From the NCBI RefSeq assembly GCF_000521865.1, contig NZ_JAME01000006.1, positions 116,708 through 180,707 on the forward strand: a DNA stretch of 64,000 bases. The letters are read 5' to 3'. The position numbers and the translations under genes are program-made. The notes under the pieces were generated by a model. The model searched no databases. It was not told the DNA's origin and was given only the letters and a program-made list of their open reading frames with translations. Within the stretch, counting starts at the first letter, position 1. Every line of letters starts with the position of its first letter. Below, piece after piece: positions 1 to 9,282 of the stretch. The stretch is from Roseivivax isoporae LMG 25204 (GTDB lineage Bacteria; Pseudomonadota; Alphaproteobacteria; Rhodobacterales; Rhodobacteraceae).

Positions 1-115
1 CGAGGAATTCGCGCAGGATGTTCGCCTCGTTGTGGGCGAGCGCGACGACCGGCGTGGCGTTCCGGTCGGATCGGTCCGCCCCTGCACGAAATAGACTTCT
101 CACGGCAGCTCTCAT
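1..115 (-). CDS. Glycosyltransferase family 2-like protein, N-terminal fragment
   Basis: Only the first 38 codons lie in the window; the gene runs off the left edge. Read on the minus strand from an ATG at 113-115, the product contains VVALAHNEANILREFL. This resembles the first beta strand and NE-containing loop of nucleotide-sugar-binding family 2 glycosyltransferases (Glyco_tranf_2_4 type). The call is an inference from that short motif. The acceptor and sugar cannot be judged. It is divergent from the pyrophosphatase gene that starts at 250. Confidence 0.5.
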   Translation of the reverse strand, partial: MRAAVRSLFRAGADRSDRNATPVVALAHNEANILREFL

Positions 116-182
116 GTCCCGGGTTCGGCCGGGTGCTATCGGCCGGGCCCCAGAGGATCGAGCGCGCGGCGTGCGTGTCAGC

Positions 183-211
183 GTGACATCGCCGGAGCGC
201 GCCCCTATAAG
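183..211 (+). promoter_or_regulatory. Probable sigma-70 promoter of the pyrophosphatase gene
   Basis: A GTGACA box (183-188, five of six matches to TTGACA) is separated by exactly 17 bases from TATAAG (206-211). Transcription would start near 218 and leave a leader of about 30 bases before the ATG at 250. The AT-rich -10 box stands out against very GC-rich surroundings. Confidence 0.6.
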
Positions 212-249
212 GCGCGCGGAAAAGCGACATCGCCCGAACGAGGAGTTCC

Positions 250-1173
250 ATGACCATCCAGGTTTTCGGACACAAGTCCCCCGACACCGATTCCACCGGC
301 AGCCCCATCGCCTGGGCCTGGTACCTGAAGGAGGTCCGCGGCGAGGACGCGAAGGCGGTCCTGCTCGGCGAACCCAACACCGAGGCGGCGTTCATGCTGC
401 AGCGCTGGGGTCTCGGGAAGCCCGAGATCATTGCGGACGTGGACGAGGGCGCGCCGGTCGTCATCGTCGACACCAACAATCCCGCCGAACTGCCCGCGTC
501 GATCAACAAGGCCGACATCCGCGGCATCGTCGATCACCACAAGCTGGTGGGCGGGCTCGAGACCAAGGGCCCGATCGAGATCCGCATCGAGCCGCTCGCG
601 TGCACCGCGACGATCCTGCACAAGATGATCGGCAAGGACATGGCGCGGGCGCCCGAGGCGGTGAAGGGCGCGATGCTGACCTGCATCCTGTCCGACACGC
701 TCGAGTTCCGCTCGCCCACCACCACGCAGGAGGACCGCGCCGTCGCCCACGCGCTGGCCGAGGAGCTGGGCATCGACATCGCGGACTACGCGGCCGAGAT
801 GTTCGCGGCGAAGTCCGACGTCTCGGCGTTCTCCGAGGCGGAACTGCTGCGGATGGATTCCAAGGAATACGCCGTCGACGGCACCAAGCTGCGGGTCTCG
901 GTGCTCGAGACCACGGCGCCGGCGCAGGTGCTCGACCGCAAGGACGCGCTCATGGCGGCGATGAAGGACGTGGCCGCCGAGGACGGCGCCGACGAGGTGC
1001 TGCTGTTCGTGGTCGATATCCTGAAGGAGGAGGCGACGCTCCTCGTCCCGAACGACCGGGTGAAGGCCATCGCCGAGGCGAGCTTCGGCACGTCCGTCTC
1101 GGGCGACCACGTGGTCCTGCCGGGCGTCATGAGCCGCAAGAAGCAGATCATCCCGGTCCTCAAGGCCGCCTGA
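250..1173 (+). CDS. ppaC: Manganese-dependent inorganic pyrophosphatase (family II)
   Basis: Hydrolyses pyrophosphate to two phosphates in the cytosol, which pulls biosynthetic reactions forward. The 307-residue product matches family II (DHH superfamily) in length and motifs: GHKSPDTDS at residues 7-15 and VDTNNP near 73-78 give the metal-binding His and Asp residues, DHH lies at 95-97, and the C-terminal SRKKQ motif (DHHA2 domain) binds substrate phosphates. An AGGAG-like ribosome site lies just before the ATG. It is monocistronic, with its own promoter (183-211) and a strong 3' hairpin (1185-1217). Family II enzymes need Mn or Co, unlike the hexameric family I enzyme. Confidence 0.95.
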   Translation: MTIQVFGHKSPDTDSTGSPIAWAWYLKEVRGEDAKAVLLGEPNTEAAFMLQRWGLGKPEIIADVDEGAPVVIVDTNNPAELPASINKADIRGIVDHHKLVGGLETKGPIEIRIEPLACTATILHKMIGKDMARAPEAVKGAMLTCILSDTLEFRSPTTTQEDRAVAHALAEELGIDIADYAAEMFAAKSDVSAFSEAELLRMDSKEYAVDGTKLRVSVLETTAPAQVLDRKDALMAAMKDVAAEDGADEVLLFVVDILKEEATLLVPNDRVKAIAEASFGTSVSGDHVVLPGVMSRKKQIIPVLKAA

Positions 1174-1184
1174 TCCGCGTTCCC

Positions 1185-1217
1185 GCCCCTGCCCCGGACA
1201 CGTGCCGGGGCAGGGGC
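1185..1217 (+). terminator. 13-bp perfect hairpin after ppaC
   Basis: GCCCCTGCCCCGG (1185-1197) pairs perfectly with 1205-1217 around a 7-base loop, starting 12 bases after the ppaC stop. There is no T-run after it, so it may be a GC-only terminator or an mRNA 3' end stabiliser rather than a canonical intrinsic terminator. Confidence 0.6.
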
Positions 1218-1323
1218 GCCGCCGGCCTCCGTGCCGGCCTCGCACCCTCCCCTCGATCCCGACGCCCAGCCGCCCCGCACGCCCTCCGGGGCGCGCTTGA
1301 TTCTGCGCGCGCACGCCTTCGCA

Positions 1324-1380
1324 CTTGCGGCGCCCGTTACCGCAAGCATTGTGATCACACGTTGCGGGCCTGTGACCACA
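1324..1380 (+). promoter_or_regulatory. Nested dyads upstream of sucC, candidate operator array
   Basis: This lies in the 318-base gap before sucC. CTTGCGG (1324-1330) and CCGCAAG (1340-1346) form a perfect inverted repeat. CCGCAA recurs inverted as TTGCGG at 1362-1367, bracketing the perfect palindrome TGTGATCACA (1350-1359). A second copy, TGTGACCACA (1371-1380), lies exactly 21 bases downstream, two helical turns away on the same face. The layout looks like cooperative regulator binding ahead of the suc operon. The regulator is unknown. Confidence 0.5.
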
Positions 1381-1426
1381 AAGGCGGGAAATCGCCCCCA
1401 AAGGACGGATCGGGCGCAGAAACCGG

Positions 1427-1456
1427 TTAAACAGCGCGGCGCGACATGCCTATACC
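1427..1456 (+). promoter_or_regulatory. Weak candidate promoter of the suc operon
   Basis: TTAAAC (1427-1432) and TATACC (1451-1456) are separated by 18 bases, and the sucC ATG follows at 1492. The -35 box is poor, so an activator bound at the upstream dyads (1324-1380) might be needed. This is inferred only from spacing and base composition. Confidence 0.35.
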
Positions 1457-1491
1457 GGGAGAAATTGCAGCAATCCGGGGACGGTTTTCTC

Positions 1492-2685
1492 ATGAACATC
1501 CACGAGTATCAGGCCAAGGCACTTCTGCGCGGTTACGGGGCTCCGGTTTCGGACGGCCGCGTGGTGCTGCGCGCCGAAGAGGCCAAGACCGCCGCCGGCG
1601 CGCTCGACGGACCGCTCTGGGTCGTCAAGGCGCAGATCCACGCGGGCGGCCGGGGCAAGGGCTCGTTCAAGGAAGCGGATGCCGGCGAGAAGGGCGGCGT
1701 CCGCCTGGCCAAGTCGGTCGAGGAGGCCGCCGAGGAAGCCAAGCGCATGCTCGGCAAGACGCTCGTGACGCACCAGACCGGGCCCGCGGGCAAGTCGGTC
1801 GGCCGCATCTACATCGAGGAAGGCTCGGACATCGAGCGCGAACTCTACCTCGCGCTGCTGGTCGACCGGGTGAGCTCGCGCATCTCGTTCGTGTGCTCGA
1901 CCGAGGGCGGCATGGACATCGAGGAGGTCGCGGCCAACACGCCGGAGAAGATCCTGTCCTTCTCCGTCGACCCCGCCACCGGCTACCAGCCGTTCCACGG
2001 CCGGCGCATCGCCTTCTCGCTGGGCCTCACCGGCCCGCAGGTCAAGCAGTGCGTCAAGCTGATGGGCATCCTCTACACCGCCTTCGTCGAGCGCGACATG
2101 GAGATGCTCGAGATCAACCCGCTGATCGTGACCGACAAGGGCGATCTCAAGGTGCTCGACGCCAAGCTCAGCTTCGATTCGAACTCGCTCTACCGGCAGT
2201 CCGACGTGGCCGAGCTGCGCGACGAGACCGAGGAGGACCCGAAGGAGCTGCAGGCCTCGAAATACGACCTCAACTACATCGCGCTCGACGGCGAGATCGG
2301 CTGCATGGTGAACGGCGCGGGCCTCGCCATGGCGACCATGGACATCATCAAGCTCTACGGCGCGGAGCCTGCCAACTTCCTCGACGTGGGCGGCGGCGCG
2401 ACCAAGGAGAAGGTGACCGAGGCGTTCAAGATCATCACGTCCGACAAGAACGTGAAGGGCATCCTCGTGAACATCTTCGGCGGCATCATGCGCTGCGACG
2501 TGATCGCCGAGGGCGTGATCGCCGCGGTCAAGGAGGTCGGCCTCAAGGTTCCGCTGGTGGTGCGCCTCGAGGGCACCAATGTCGACAAGGGCAAGGAGAT
2601 CATCTCCAATTCCGGCCTCGACGTGATCGCGGCGGACGACCTGAAGGACGGCGCCCAGAAGATCGTGAAGGCCGTGAAGGGATAA
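1492..2685 (+). CDS. sucC: Succinyl-CoA synthetase (ADP-forming) beta subunit
   Basis: With SucD, converts succinyl-CoA, ADP and phosphate to succinate, CoA and ATP in the TCA cycle. The start [12 protein letters not shown] is the family signature, and the 397-residue length is standard. The N-terminal half is an ATP-grasp fold ([17 protein letters not shown] near residue 45). The C-terminal half is the CoA-ligase flavodoxin-like domain, with [15 protein letters not shown] near residue 325. A small membrane-protein gene and then sucD follow in the same orientation. Longer in-frame starts upstream lack any family similarity. Confidence 0.97.
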   Translation: MNIHEYQAKALLRGYGAPVSDGRVVLRAEEAKTAAGALDGPLWVVKAQIHAGGRGKGSFKEADAGEKGGVRLAKSVEEAAEEAKRMLGKTLVTHQTGPAGKSVGRIYIEEGSDIERELYLALLVDRVSSRISFVCSTEGGMDIEEVAANTPEKILSFSVDPATGYQPFHGRRIAFSLGLTGPQVKQCVKLMGILYTAFVERDMEMLEINPLIVTDKGDLKVLDAKLSFDSNSLYRQSDVAELRDETEEDPKELQASKYDLNYIALDGEIGCMVNGAGLAMATMDIIKLYGAEPANFLDVGGGATKEKVTEAFKIITSDKNVKGILVNIFGGIMRCDVIAEGVIAAVKEVGLKVPLVVRLEGTNVDKGKEIISNSGLDVIAADDLKDGAQKIVKAVKG

Positions 2686-2761
2686 GGATGGCCGTCCGGG
2701 GCGTTGGGTCCGGTCCGGGCCCGCGATCCCCGCGCGCCCGCCCCTGCGAAAGGACGCCCAG

Positions 2762-3064
2762 ATGACCACCCGTCTCGACGATTACGCCCCGTTCCTCATC
2801 GGTCTCGCCATGGTCGGCGTCGGCCTTGCCGCACGGCAGGTCGAACCCGAGGCGCTGCGGCTGCCGAAGCCCGGCGCAAAGGCGCGGCTGCGCGACGTGC
2901 GCTCGGGCCGCGATGCGGCGCGCGCGGCGCGGGACGGGCTTGCGGGGCTCCTGCCGTCGAACCTGACGCGGTCGGTGGGCCGGACGATGATCCTCATGGG
3001 CGCGGCGCTGATCGCGGTGCGCGCCCTCGACGAACTCGTGGACGACGATTCCGCGGAGTACTGA
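2762..3064 (+). CDS. Small two-helix membrane protein between sucC and sucD
   Basis: I do not recognise a family. The 100-residue product has a hydrophobic segment at residues 11-24 ([14 protein letters not shown]), a basic central region rich in Arg and Ala (residues 35-60), and a second hydrophobic segment near 73-88 ([15 protein letters not shown]) with an acidic end. An AAAGGA-type ribosome site precedes the ATG. It sits 76 bases after sucC and 73 bases before sucD, so it is probably co-transcribed with succinyl-CoA synthetase. A role in anchoring or regulating that enzyme would be guesswork. Coding is supported by base usage like its neighbours and clean ribosome-site spacing. Confidence 0.65.
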   Translation: MTTRLDDYAPFLIGLAMVGVGLAARQVEPEALRLPKPGAKARLRDVRSGRDAARAARDGLAGLLPSNLTRSVGRTMILMGAALIAVRALDELVDDDSAEY

Positions 3065-3076
3065 CCGGGCACGGCC

Positions 3077-3098
3077 CCGGGCGCGTCCGCGCGCCCGG
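3077..3098 (+). promoter_or_regulatory. 9-bp intercistronic hairpin before sucD
   Basis: CCGGGCGCG (3077-3085) pairs perfectly with CGCGCCCGG (3090-3098) around a TCCG loop. It lies between the small membrane-protein gene and sucD, with no T-run. It could stabilise or partially attenuate the polycistronic mRNA. Confidence 0.4.
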
Positions 3099-3137
3099 TC
3101 CCCGCGCCCGCACCGACACTGACAAAGAGGGACCTTC

Positions 3138-4025
3138 ATGGCCGTTCTCGTTGACGAAAACACCAAGGTGATCTGCCAGGGCTTCACCGGCTCGCAGGGC
3201 ACGTTCCACTCCGAGCAGGCGATTGCCTACGGCACCAAGATGGTCGGCGGCGTGACGCCCGGAAAGGGCGGGCAGACCCATCTCGACCTGCCGGTCTTCG
3301 ACAGCGTGCACGAGGCCAAGGCCCGCACCGAGGCGAACGCCAGCGTGATCTACGTGCCGCCGCCCTTCGCCGCGGATTCCATCATGGAGGCGATCGACGC
3401 CGAGATGGAGCTGATCGTCTGCATCACCGAGGGCATCCCGGTGCTCGACATGATGAAGGTCAAGCGCGCGCTCGAGGGATCGAAGTCGAAGCTGATCGGT
3501 CCGAACTGCCCGGGCGTCATCACGCCCGACGCCTGCAAGATCGGCATCATGCCCGGCCATATCCACAAGCGCGGCAAGGTGGGCGTTGTTTCCCGCTCCG
3601 GCACGCTTACCTACGAGGCGGTGAAGCAGACCACCGACGTGGGGCTCGGCCAGTCGACCTGCGTCGGCATCGGCGGCGACCCGATCAAGGGGACGGAGCA
3701 TCTGGACGTGCTGGAATGGTTCCTCGGCGACCCCGAGACCGAGGCGATCATCATGATCGGCGAGATCGGCGGCTCGGCCGAGGAGGACGCCGCGCGTTTC
3801 CTCGCGGACGAGCGCAAGGCCGGCCGCTGGAAGCCGACCGCCGGCTTCATCGCGGGTCGCACGGCACCTCCGGGCCGCCGCATGGGCCATGCCGGGGCGA
3901 TCGTCGCCGGCGGCAAGGGCGGCGCCGAGGACAAGATCGAGGCGATGAAGTCCGCGGGCATCGTGGTGGCCGACAGCCCGGCGACGCTGGGCGAGGCGGT
4001 GCTGGCCGCGATCGACAAGGGCTGA
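3138..4025 (+). CDS. sucD: Succinyl-CoA synthetase (ADP-forming) alpha subunit
   Basis: Carries the phosphorylated histidine and the CoA site of the enzyme formed with SucC. The 295-residue product shows the CoA-binding N-terminal fold ([18 protein letters not shown]), PNCPGVI near residue 123, [10 protein letters not shown] near 177 and the active-site GHAGAI with its histidine near residue 250. Length and motifs match the family throughout. The start is supported by AGAGGGA 6-12 bases upstream of the ATG. sucA follows after 109 bases. Confidence 0.97.
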   Translation: MAVLVDENTKVICQGFTGSQGTFHSEQAIAYGTKMVGGVTPGKGGQTHLDLPVFDSVHEAKARTEANASVIYVPPPFAADSIMEAIDAEMELIVCITEGIPVLDMMKVKRALEGSKSKLIGPNCPGVITPDACKIGIMPGHIHKRGKVGVVSRSGTLTYEAVKQTTDVGLGQSTCVGIGGDPIKGTEHLDVLEWFLGDPETEAIIMIGEIGGSAEEDAARFLADERKAGRWKPTAGFIAGRTAPPGRRMGHAGAIVAGGKGGAEDKIEAMKSAGIVVADSPATLGEAVLAAIDKG

Positions 4026-4134
4026 GGCCCCGACCGGCCCGCGACCGGCGCGGGCCCACAGGATACCGGAGGCCCCGGACGGCGGTCCGGGGCGCGTCCA
4101 TGCCCGGCACCGGGTGCATCAGGAGACCAGAGAC

Positions 4135-7110
4135 ATGACCGACCAATCTCCGAACGACCTCTTCCGCGCCTCCTCGTTCATGCAGGGCGCGAACGCGGAC
4201 TACCTCGAACAGATGTACGCGCGCTATGCGAACGATCCCGGGGCCGTCGACGAGGCGTGGCGCGCGTTCTTCGAGGGGCTCGGAGATGACGGCGTGTCGG
4301 TCAAGAAGGAGGCTGCGGGCCCGTCCTGGGCCCGCAGCGACTGGCCACCGGCTCCGAACGATGACCTGACGGCCGCGCTGACCGGCGAGTGGCCGATGCC
4401 CATGGTGCCTGCCGAGGCGAAGGGCGCGGGCCGCAAGATCGCCGAGAAGGCCGAGGCGATGGACGTCAAGGTCACCGACGACCAGGTCCAGCGCGCGGTG
4501 CTCGATTCGATCCGGGCGCTGATGATCATCCGCGCCTACCGCATCCGCGGCCATCTCGCGGCGCAGCTCGATCCCCTCGGCATGCGCAATGTCGAGGAGG
4601 AGCATCCCGAGCTCGACGCCAAGTCCTACGGCTTCACCGATGCCGACATGGACCGGCCGATCTTCATCGACAACGTGCTCGGCCTCGAGATCGCGTCGCT
4701 GCGCGAGATCCTCGCCATCGTGAAGCGCACCTATTGCGGTACGTTCGCGCTCCAGTACATGCACATCTCCGACCCCGAGCAGTCCGCCTGGCTCAAGGAG
4801 CGGATCGAGGGCTACGGCAAGGAGGTGAAGTTCACCCGCGAGGGCCGCAAGGCTATCCTCAACAAGATGGTGCAGGCCGAGGGCTTCGAGAAGTTCCTGC
4901 ACGTGAAGTACACCGGCACCAAGCGCTTCGGTCTCGACGGCGGCGAGAGCCTGATCCCGGCGATGGAGCAGATCATCAAGCGCGGCGGCGCGCTGGGCGT
5001 CTCGGACATCGTGATCGGCATGCCGCACCGCGGCCGGCTCAGCGTGCTGGCGAACGTGATGGGCAAGCCCTACCGCGCGATCTTCAACGAGTTCCAGGGC
5101 GGCAGCTTCAAGCCCGAGGACGTCGATGGATCGGGCGACGTGAAGTACCACCTCGGCGCCAGCCACGACCGCGAGTTCGACGGCAACAACGTGCACCTGT
5201 CGCTGACCGCGAACCCCTCGCATCTCGAGGCGGTGAACCCGGTGGTGCTGGGCAAGGTCCGCGCCAAGCAGGACCAGATCAAGGACGAGACGCGCACCAA
5301 GGTGCTGCCGATCCTCCTGCACGGCGACGCGGCCTTCGCGGGCCAGGGCGTGGTGGCGGAATGCTTCGCGCTCTCGGGCCTGCGCGGCCACCGCACCGGC
5401 GGCACCATCCACATCGTGGTGAACAACCAGATCGGCTTCACCACCGCGCCGCACTTCTCGCGCTCCTCGCCCTACCCCACCGACAACGCGCTGGTGGTCG
5501 AGGCGCCGATCTTCCACGTGAACGGCGACGACCCCGAGGCGGTGGTGCACGCGGCCAAGGTCGCCACCGAGTTCCGCCAGAAGTTCGGCAAGGACGTGGT
5601 CATCGACATCTTCTGCTACCGGCGGTTCGGGCACAACGAGGGCGACGAGCCCATGTTCACGAACCCGCTGATGTACAAGCAGATCAAGGGCCACAAGACG
5701 ACCCTCACGCTCTACACCGAGCGGCTGGTGAAGGACGGCCTGATCCCCGAGGGCGAGATCGAGGACATGAAGGCCGCCTTCCAGTCCCAGCTCAACGAGG
5801 AGTTCGAGGCCGGCAAGAACTACAAGCCCAACAAGGCCGACTGGCTCGACGGGCGCTGGTCGCATCTCGACCGCCAGAAGCAGGGCCGCTACCAGCGCGG
5901 CAAGACCTCGATCAAGCAGAAGACCCTCGACGACATCGGCACCGCGCTGACCCGCGTGCCGGACGGCTTCTCGCTGCACCGCACCGTCAACCGCCTGCTC
6001 GACAGCCGCAAGGAGATGTTCGACAGCGGCAAGGGCTTCGACTGGGCCACGGCCGAGGCGATGGCCTTCGGCTCGCTGCTGCTCGAGGGCTACCCGGTCC
6101 GGCTCGCCGGACAGGATTCGACGCGCGGCACCTTCAGCCAGCGGCATTCGGCGCTCGTCGACCAGGACACCGAGGACCGGTACTACCCGCTGAACCACAT
6201 CCGCGACGGGCAGGCGCGGTACGAGGCGATCGATTCCGCGCTGTCGGAATACGCGGTGCTGGGCTTCGAATACGGCTACAGCCTGGCCGAGCCCAACGCC
6301 CTCGTGCTGTGGGAGGCGCAGTTCGGCGACTTCGCCAACGGTGCGCAGATCATGTTCGACCAGTTCATCTCGTCGGGCGAATCGAAGTGGCTGCGCATGT
6401 CGGGCCTCGTCTGCCTGATGCCGCACGGCTACGAGGGCCAGGGCCCCGAGCATTCCTCGGCGCGTCTCGAGCGCTGGCTGCAGCTCTGCGGGCAGGACAA
6501 CTGGATCGTGGCGAACTGCTCGACCCCGGCCAACTACTTCCACATCCTGCGCCGGCAGCTGCACCGCTCGTTCCGCAAGCCGCTGATGCTGATGACGCCG
6601 AAATCGCTGCTGCGGCACAAGCTCTGCGTGTCGGGGGCCGAGATGTTCCTCGACGGGTCGTCCTTCCACCGCGTGCTCTGGGACGAGGCGGACCACAAGG
6701 ACTGGGAATTCAAGCTGAAGCCCGACAGCGAGATCCGGCGCGTGGTGATCTGCTCGGGCAAGGTCTACTACGACCTCCTCGAGGAGCGCGACGCCCGCGG
6801 GCTCGACGACGTCTACCTGCTCCGGCTCGAACAGTTCTACCCGTTCCCGGCGGTGTCGCTGGTGAAGGAACTCGAGCGCTTCAAGCAGGCCGAGGTGATC
6901 TGGTGCCAGGAGGAGCCCAAGAACCAGGGCGCCTGGACCTTCATCGAGCCCAACATCGAATGGGTGCTCGGCCGGATCGACGCCAAGCATTCCCGGCCCC
7001 GCTATGTGGGCCGCGCCACGTCGGCCTCGCCCGCCACGGGCCTGGCCTCCACGCACAAAGCCCAGCAAGCGGCGCTCGTCGACGAAGCGCTGACGATCGA
7101 AGGAAAGTGA
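4135..7110 (+). CDS. sucA: 2-oxoglutarate dehydrogenase E1 component
   Basis: Thiamine-diphosphate-dependent decarboxylase of 2-oxoglutarate; passes the succinyl group to the lipoyl arm of SucB. The 991-residue length is typical. The N-terminal segment with [20 protein letters not shown] is the conserved E2/E3 docking region. The thiamine-binding core runs through [11 protein letters not shown] (near residue 398) to NNQIGFTT (near 430). The transketolase-like pyrimidine-binding half carries EFEYGYS-like and [13 protein letters not shown] motifs near residue 770. The ATG at 4135 is chosen because AGGAG lies 9 bases upstream; an in-frame GTG at 4114 would add seven residues. sucB starts 4 bases after the stop. 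Confidence 0.97.
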   Translation: MTDQSPNDLFRASSFMQGANADYLEQMYARYANDPGAVDEAWRAFFEGLGDDGVSVKKEAAGPSWARSDWPPAPNDDLTAALTGEWPMPMVPAEAKGAGRKIAEKAEAMDVKVTDDQVQRAVLDSIRALMIIRAYRIRGHLAAQLDPLGMRNVEEEHPELDAKSYGFTDADMDRPIFIDNVLGLEIASLREILAIVKRTYCGTFALQYMHISDPEQSAWLKERIEGYGKEVKFTREGRKAILNKMVQAEGFEKFLHVKYTGTKRFGLDGGESLIPAMEQIIKRGGALGVSDIVIGMPHRGRLSVLANVMGKPYRAIFNEFQGGSFKPEDVDGSGDVKYHLGASHDREFDGNNVHLSLTANPSHLEAVNPVVLGKVRAKQDQIKDETRTKVLPILLHGDAAFAGQGVVAECFALSGLRGHRTGGTIHIVVNNQIGFTTAPHFSRSSPYPTDNALVVEAPIFHVNGDDPEAVVHAAKVATEFRQKFGKDVVIDIFCYRRFGHNEGDEPMFTNPLMYKQIKGHKTTLTLYTERLVKDGLIPEGEIEDMKAAFQSQLNEEFEAGKNYKPNKADWLDGRWSHLDRQKQGRYQRGKTSIKQKTLDDIGTALTRVPDGFSLHRTVNRLLDSRKEMFDSGKGFDWATAEAMAFGSLLLEGYPVRLAGQDSTRGTFSQRHSALVDQDTEDRYYPLNHIRDGQARYEAIDSALSEYAVLGFEYGYSLAEPNALVLWEAQFGDFANGAQIMFDQFISSGESKWLRMSGLVCLMPHGYEGQGPEHSSARLERWLQLCGQDNWIVANCSTPANYFHILRRQLHRSFRKPLMLMTPKSLLRHKLCVSGAEMFLDGSSFHRVLWDEADHKDWEFKLKPDSEIRRVVICSGKVYYDLLEERDARGLDDVYLLRLEQFYPFPAVSLVKELERFKQAEVIWCQEEPKNQGAWTFIEPNIEWVLGRIDAKHSRPRYVGRATSASPATGLASTHKAQQAALVDEALTIEGK

Positions 7111-7114
7111 CCCC

Positions 7115-8716
7115 ATGACCGAAGTGCGCGTGCCCACCCTGGGCGAGTCCGTGACCGAAGCCACGGTGGCGACCTGGTTCAAGAAGCCCGGCGACAGCGT
7201 CGCCGTGGACGAGATGCTGTGCGAGCTCGAGACCGACAAGGTGACGGTGGAGGTCCCCTCCCCCGTCGCGGGCACCCTGTCGGACATCGTCGCGGGCGAG
7301 GGCGAGACCGTGGGCGTCGACGCGCTCCTCGCCAACATCTCGGAGGGCGCCTCGGCCGCGCCCGACGAGGACAAGGATGCCGACCGCGGCGCACGCGCCT
7401 CGGAACCCGCCGGCACGGCCCGCGCCGCGGGTGATGCGGCGCCCACGTCCAAGCCGTCGACGTCGGACGGCGGCGGCGAGACCAAGGTGATGGTGCCGAC
7501 CCTCGGGGAATCGGTGTCCGAGGCGACCGTCGCCACCTGGTTCAAGAAGGAAGGCGACAGCGTCGCGCAGGACGAGACGCTCTGCGAGCTCGAGACCGAC
7601 AAGGTGTCGGTCGAGGTGCCCGCGCCCGCAGCCGGCACGCTTTCCAAGATCATCGCGCCCGAGGGCACGACAGTTCAGGCCGACGCCCAGCTCGCGGTGA
7701 TCGCGGGCGGCGAGGGCGGCGGCGCCCAGCCCTCGAAGCCCGAGGCGGACGAGCCCCCGGCCGAGGGCAAGGGCTCGCAATACGCCCAGCCCGAGGCCGG
7801 CAACGGCGGGCCAGGCCGGTCGGATGTCGAGGACGCGCCCTCCGCCAAGAAGGCCATGGCTGAGAAGGGCCTCAACCGCGACGACGTGCAGGGCTCGGGC
7901 CGCGACGGCCGGGTGATGAAGGAGGACGTGGGCCGCGCGCTCGCCGCCGCCTCCGCGCCGCGCGCCGAGGCCGAGGCGTCGAAGGCGCCGCGCGCCCCGG
8001 TGGCCGCCGAGGATGCCGGCCGCGAGGAGCGGGTCAAGATGACCCGCCTGCGCCAGACCATCGCGCGCCGCCTCAAGGACGCGCAGAACACCGCGGCCAT
8101 GCTCACCACCTACAACGAGGTGGACATGACCGAGGTCATGGCGCTCCGGAACGAGTACAAGGACCTCTTCGAGAAGAAGCACGGCGTGCGGCTCGGCTTC
8201 ATGTCCTTCTTCACCAAGGCCTGCTGCCACGCGCTGAAGGAAGTGCCCGAGGTCAATGCCGAGATCGACGGCACCGACATCGTCTACAAGAACTTCGTGC
8301 ACATGGGCATCGCCACGGGCACGCCCACGGGCCTCGTGGTGCCGGTGATCCGCGACGCGGATTCGCTGTCCTTCGCCGGGATCGAGAAGGCCATCGCCGA
8401 GAAGGGCAAGCGCGCCCGCGACGGCAAGCTCTCCATGGCCGAGATGCAGGGCGGCACGTTCACCATCTCGAACGGCGGCGTCTACGGCTCGCTCATGTCC
8501 TCGCCGATCCTCAACCCGCCGCAATCGGGCATCCTCGGCATGCACAAGATCCAGCAGCGGCCCATGGTCGTGGATGGCCGGATCGAGGCGCGGCCGATGA
8601 TGTACCTGGCCCTCAGCTACGATCACCGCATCGTCGACGGCAAGGGCGCGGTCACCTTCCTCGTCCGCGTGAAGGAGGCGCTCGAGGATCCGCGCCGCCT
8701 GCTCATGGATCTCTGA
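7115..8716 (+). CDS. sucB: Dihydrolipoyl succinyltransferase (E2) with two lipoyl domains
   Basis: Core of the 2-oxoglutarate dehydrogenase complex; moves the succinyl group from lipoyl-lysine to CoA. The 533 residues contain two lipoyl domains, at about 1-78 and 122-200, with the modified lysine in ETDKVTVE (K42) and ETDKVSVE (K163). A peripheral subunit-binding domain follows near residue 245 ([18 protein letters not shown]), and the catalytic domain ends with SYDHRIVDG, which holds the active-site His. E. coli SucB has one lipoyl domain, so this is a duplicated form. The two domains are 363 bases apart and still alike at the DNA level. Ala/Pro/Glu-rich linkers join the parts. Confidence 0.96.
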   Translation: MTEVRVPTLGESVTEATVATWFKKPGDSVAVDEMLCELETDKVTVEVPSPVAGTLSDIVAGEGETVGVDALLANISEGASAAPDEDKDADRGARASEPAGTARAAGDAAPTSKPSTSDGGGETKVMVPTLGESVSEATVATWFKKEGDSVAQDETLCELETDKVSVEVPAPAAGTLSKIIAPEGTTVQADAQLAVIAGGEGGGAQPSKPEADEPPAEGKGSQYAQPEAGNGGPGRSDVEDAPSAKKAMAEKGLNRDDVQGSGRDGRVMKEDVGRALAAASAPRAEAEASKAPRAPVAAEDAGREERVKMTRLRQTIARRLKDAQNTAAMLTTYNEVDMTEVMALRNEYKDLFEKKHGVRLGFMSFFTKACCHALKEVPEVNAEIDGTDIVYKNFVHMGIATGTPTGLVVPVIRDADSLSFAGIEKAIAEKGKRARDGKLSMAEMQGGTFTISNGGVYGSLMSSPILNPPQSGILGMHKIQQRPMVVDGRIEARPMMYLALSYDHRIVDGKGAVTFLVRVKEALEDPRRLLMDL

Positions 8717-8850
8717 AGCGGTCAGGGGCGCGCGCCTGCGCGGGCGCCCCGTTCCCGGCCCCGGCACGGAGCGCCCCGATTGGCAGGACGACCCGACCCC
8801 GCGCGGACCGCGCCGCACCCCGGACTTGGCATCCGGGGCTCCGCGACACA

Positions 8851-8892
8851 CCTTTCGGGGAGGGACCGCGCCTGCGGTCCCGCGAAAGGAGA
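8851..8892 (+). promoter_or_regulatory. Hairpin covering the ribosome-binding site of the cupin gene
   Basis: CCTTTCG (8851-8857) pairs with CGAAAGG (8883-8889), and inside that GGGACCGC (8862-8869) pairs with GCGGTCCC (8874-8881) around a GCCT loop. The right arm contains the AAAGGAG ribosome site (8886-8892) of the gene starting at 8899. Folding would hide the site, which suggests translational control. The pairing is seen; the control is inferred. Confidence 0.45.
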
Positions 8893-8898
8893 CACGCG

Positions 8899-9282
8899 AT
8901 GACCCAACCGATCCACATTCCCTACGAGACCCCCGAGGTGAAGGTGATGGAGGAGGCGACGCGCGGCGGCCTGCGCTACCGGCTGATGGTCGACGCCGAC
9001 CACGGCCCCTCCTCGGGCGTGACGCAGGGCATGTTCTACCTCGACGGCGGGCACGCGGAGACGCGCCACCGCCACGGCGTGACCGAGACCGTGCACGTGG
9101 TCGAGGGCACCGGCCACGCGGTGCTGGGCGACCGCGAGATCGCGATCAAGACCGGCGACACGCTCTTCATCCCGGCGGGCACGCGTCACGGCTTCGCTGC
9201 CGACGACGACATGACGCTGTTCTTCACCTTCCCCGCCGACCGGTTCGCCGAGGTCGACTACGATTACGGCGAGGCGGCGTGA
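8899..9282 (+). CDS. Small cupin-domain protein
   Basis: A single-domain cupin of 127 residues. It shows the metal-binding pattern HRHGVTE (His57, His59, Glu63) and the second-motif histidine in PAGTRHGF (His97), so a divalent metal site is likely intact. Such proteins can be isomerases, dioxygenases or sugar- and oxalate-binding proteins; nothing visible selects among these. It lies 182 bases after sucB. The next gene overlaps its stop codon by four bases, so the two are probably translated together. A stable hairpin (8851-8889) covers its ribosome site. Confidence 0.8.
   Translation: MTQPIHIPYETPEVKVMEEATRGGLRYRLMVDADHGPSSGVTQGMFYLDGGHAETRHRHGVTETVHVVEGTGHAVLGDREIAIKTGDTLFIPAGTRHGFAADDDMTLFFTFPADRFAEVDYDYGEAA

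Noticed and set aside
3847..7668. A minus-strand open frame of 1273 codons antisense to sucA and sucB
   Set aside because: Its sequence is a low-complexity Arg/Ala/Val/Leu reading of the opposite strand of strongly coding, GC-rich DNA. No family or ribosome site; the plus-strand genes are certain.
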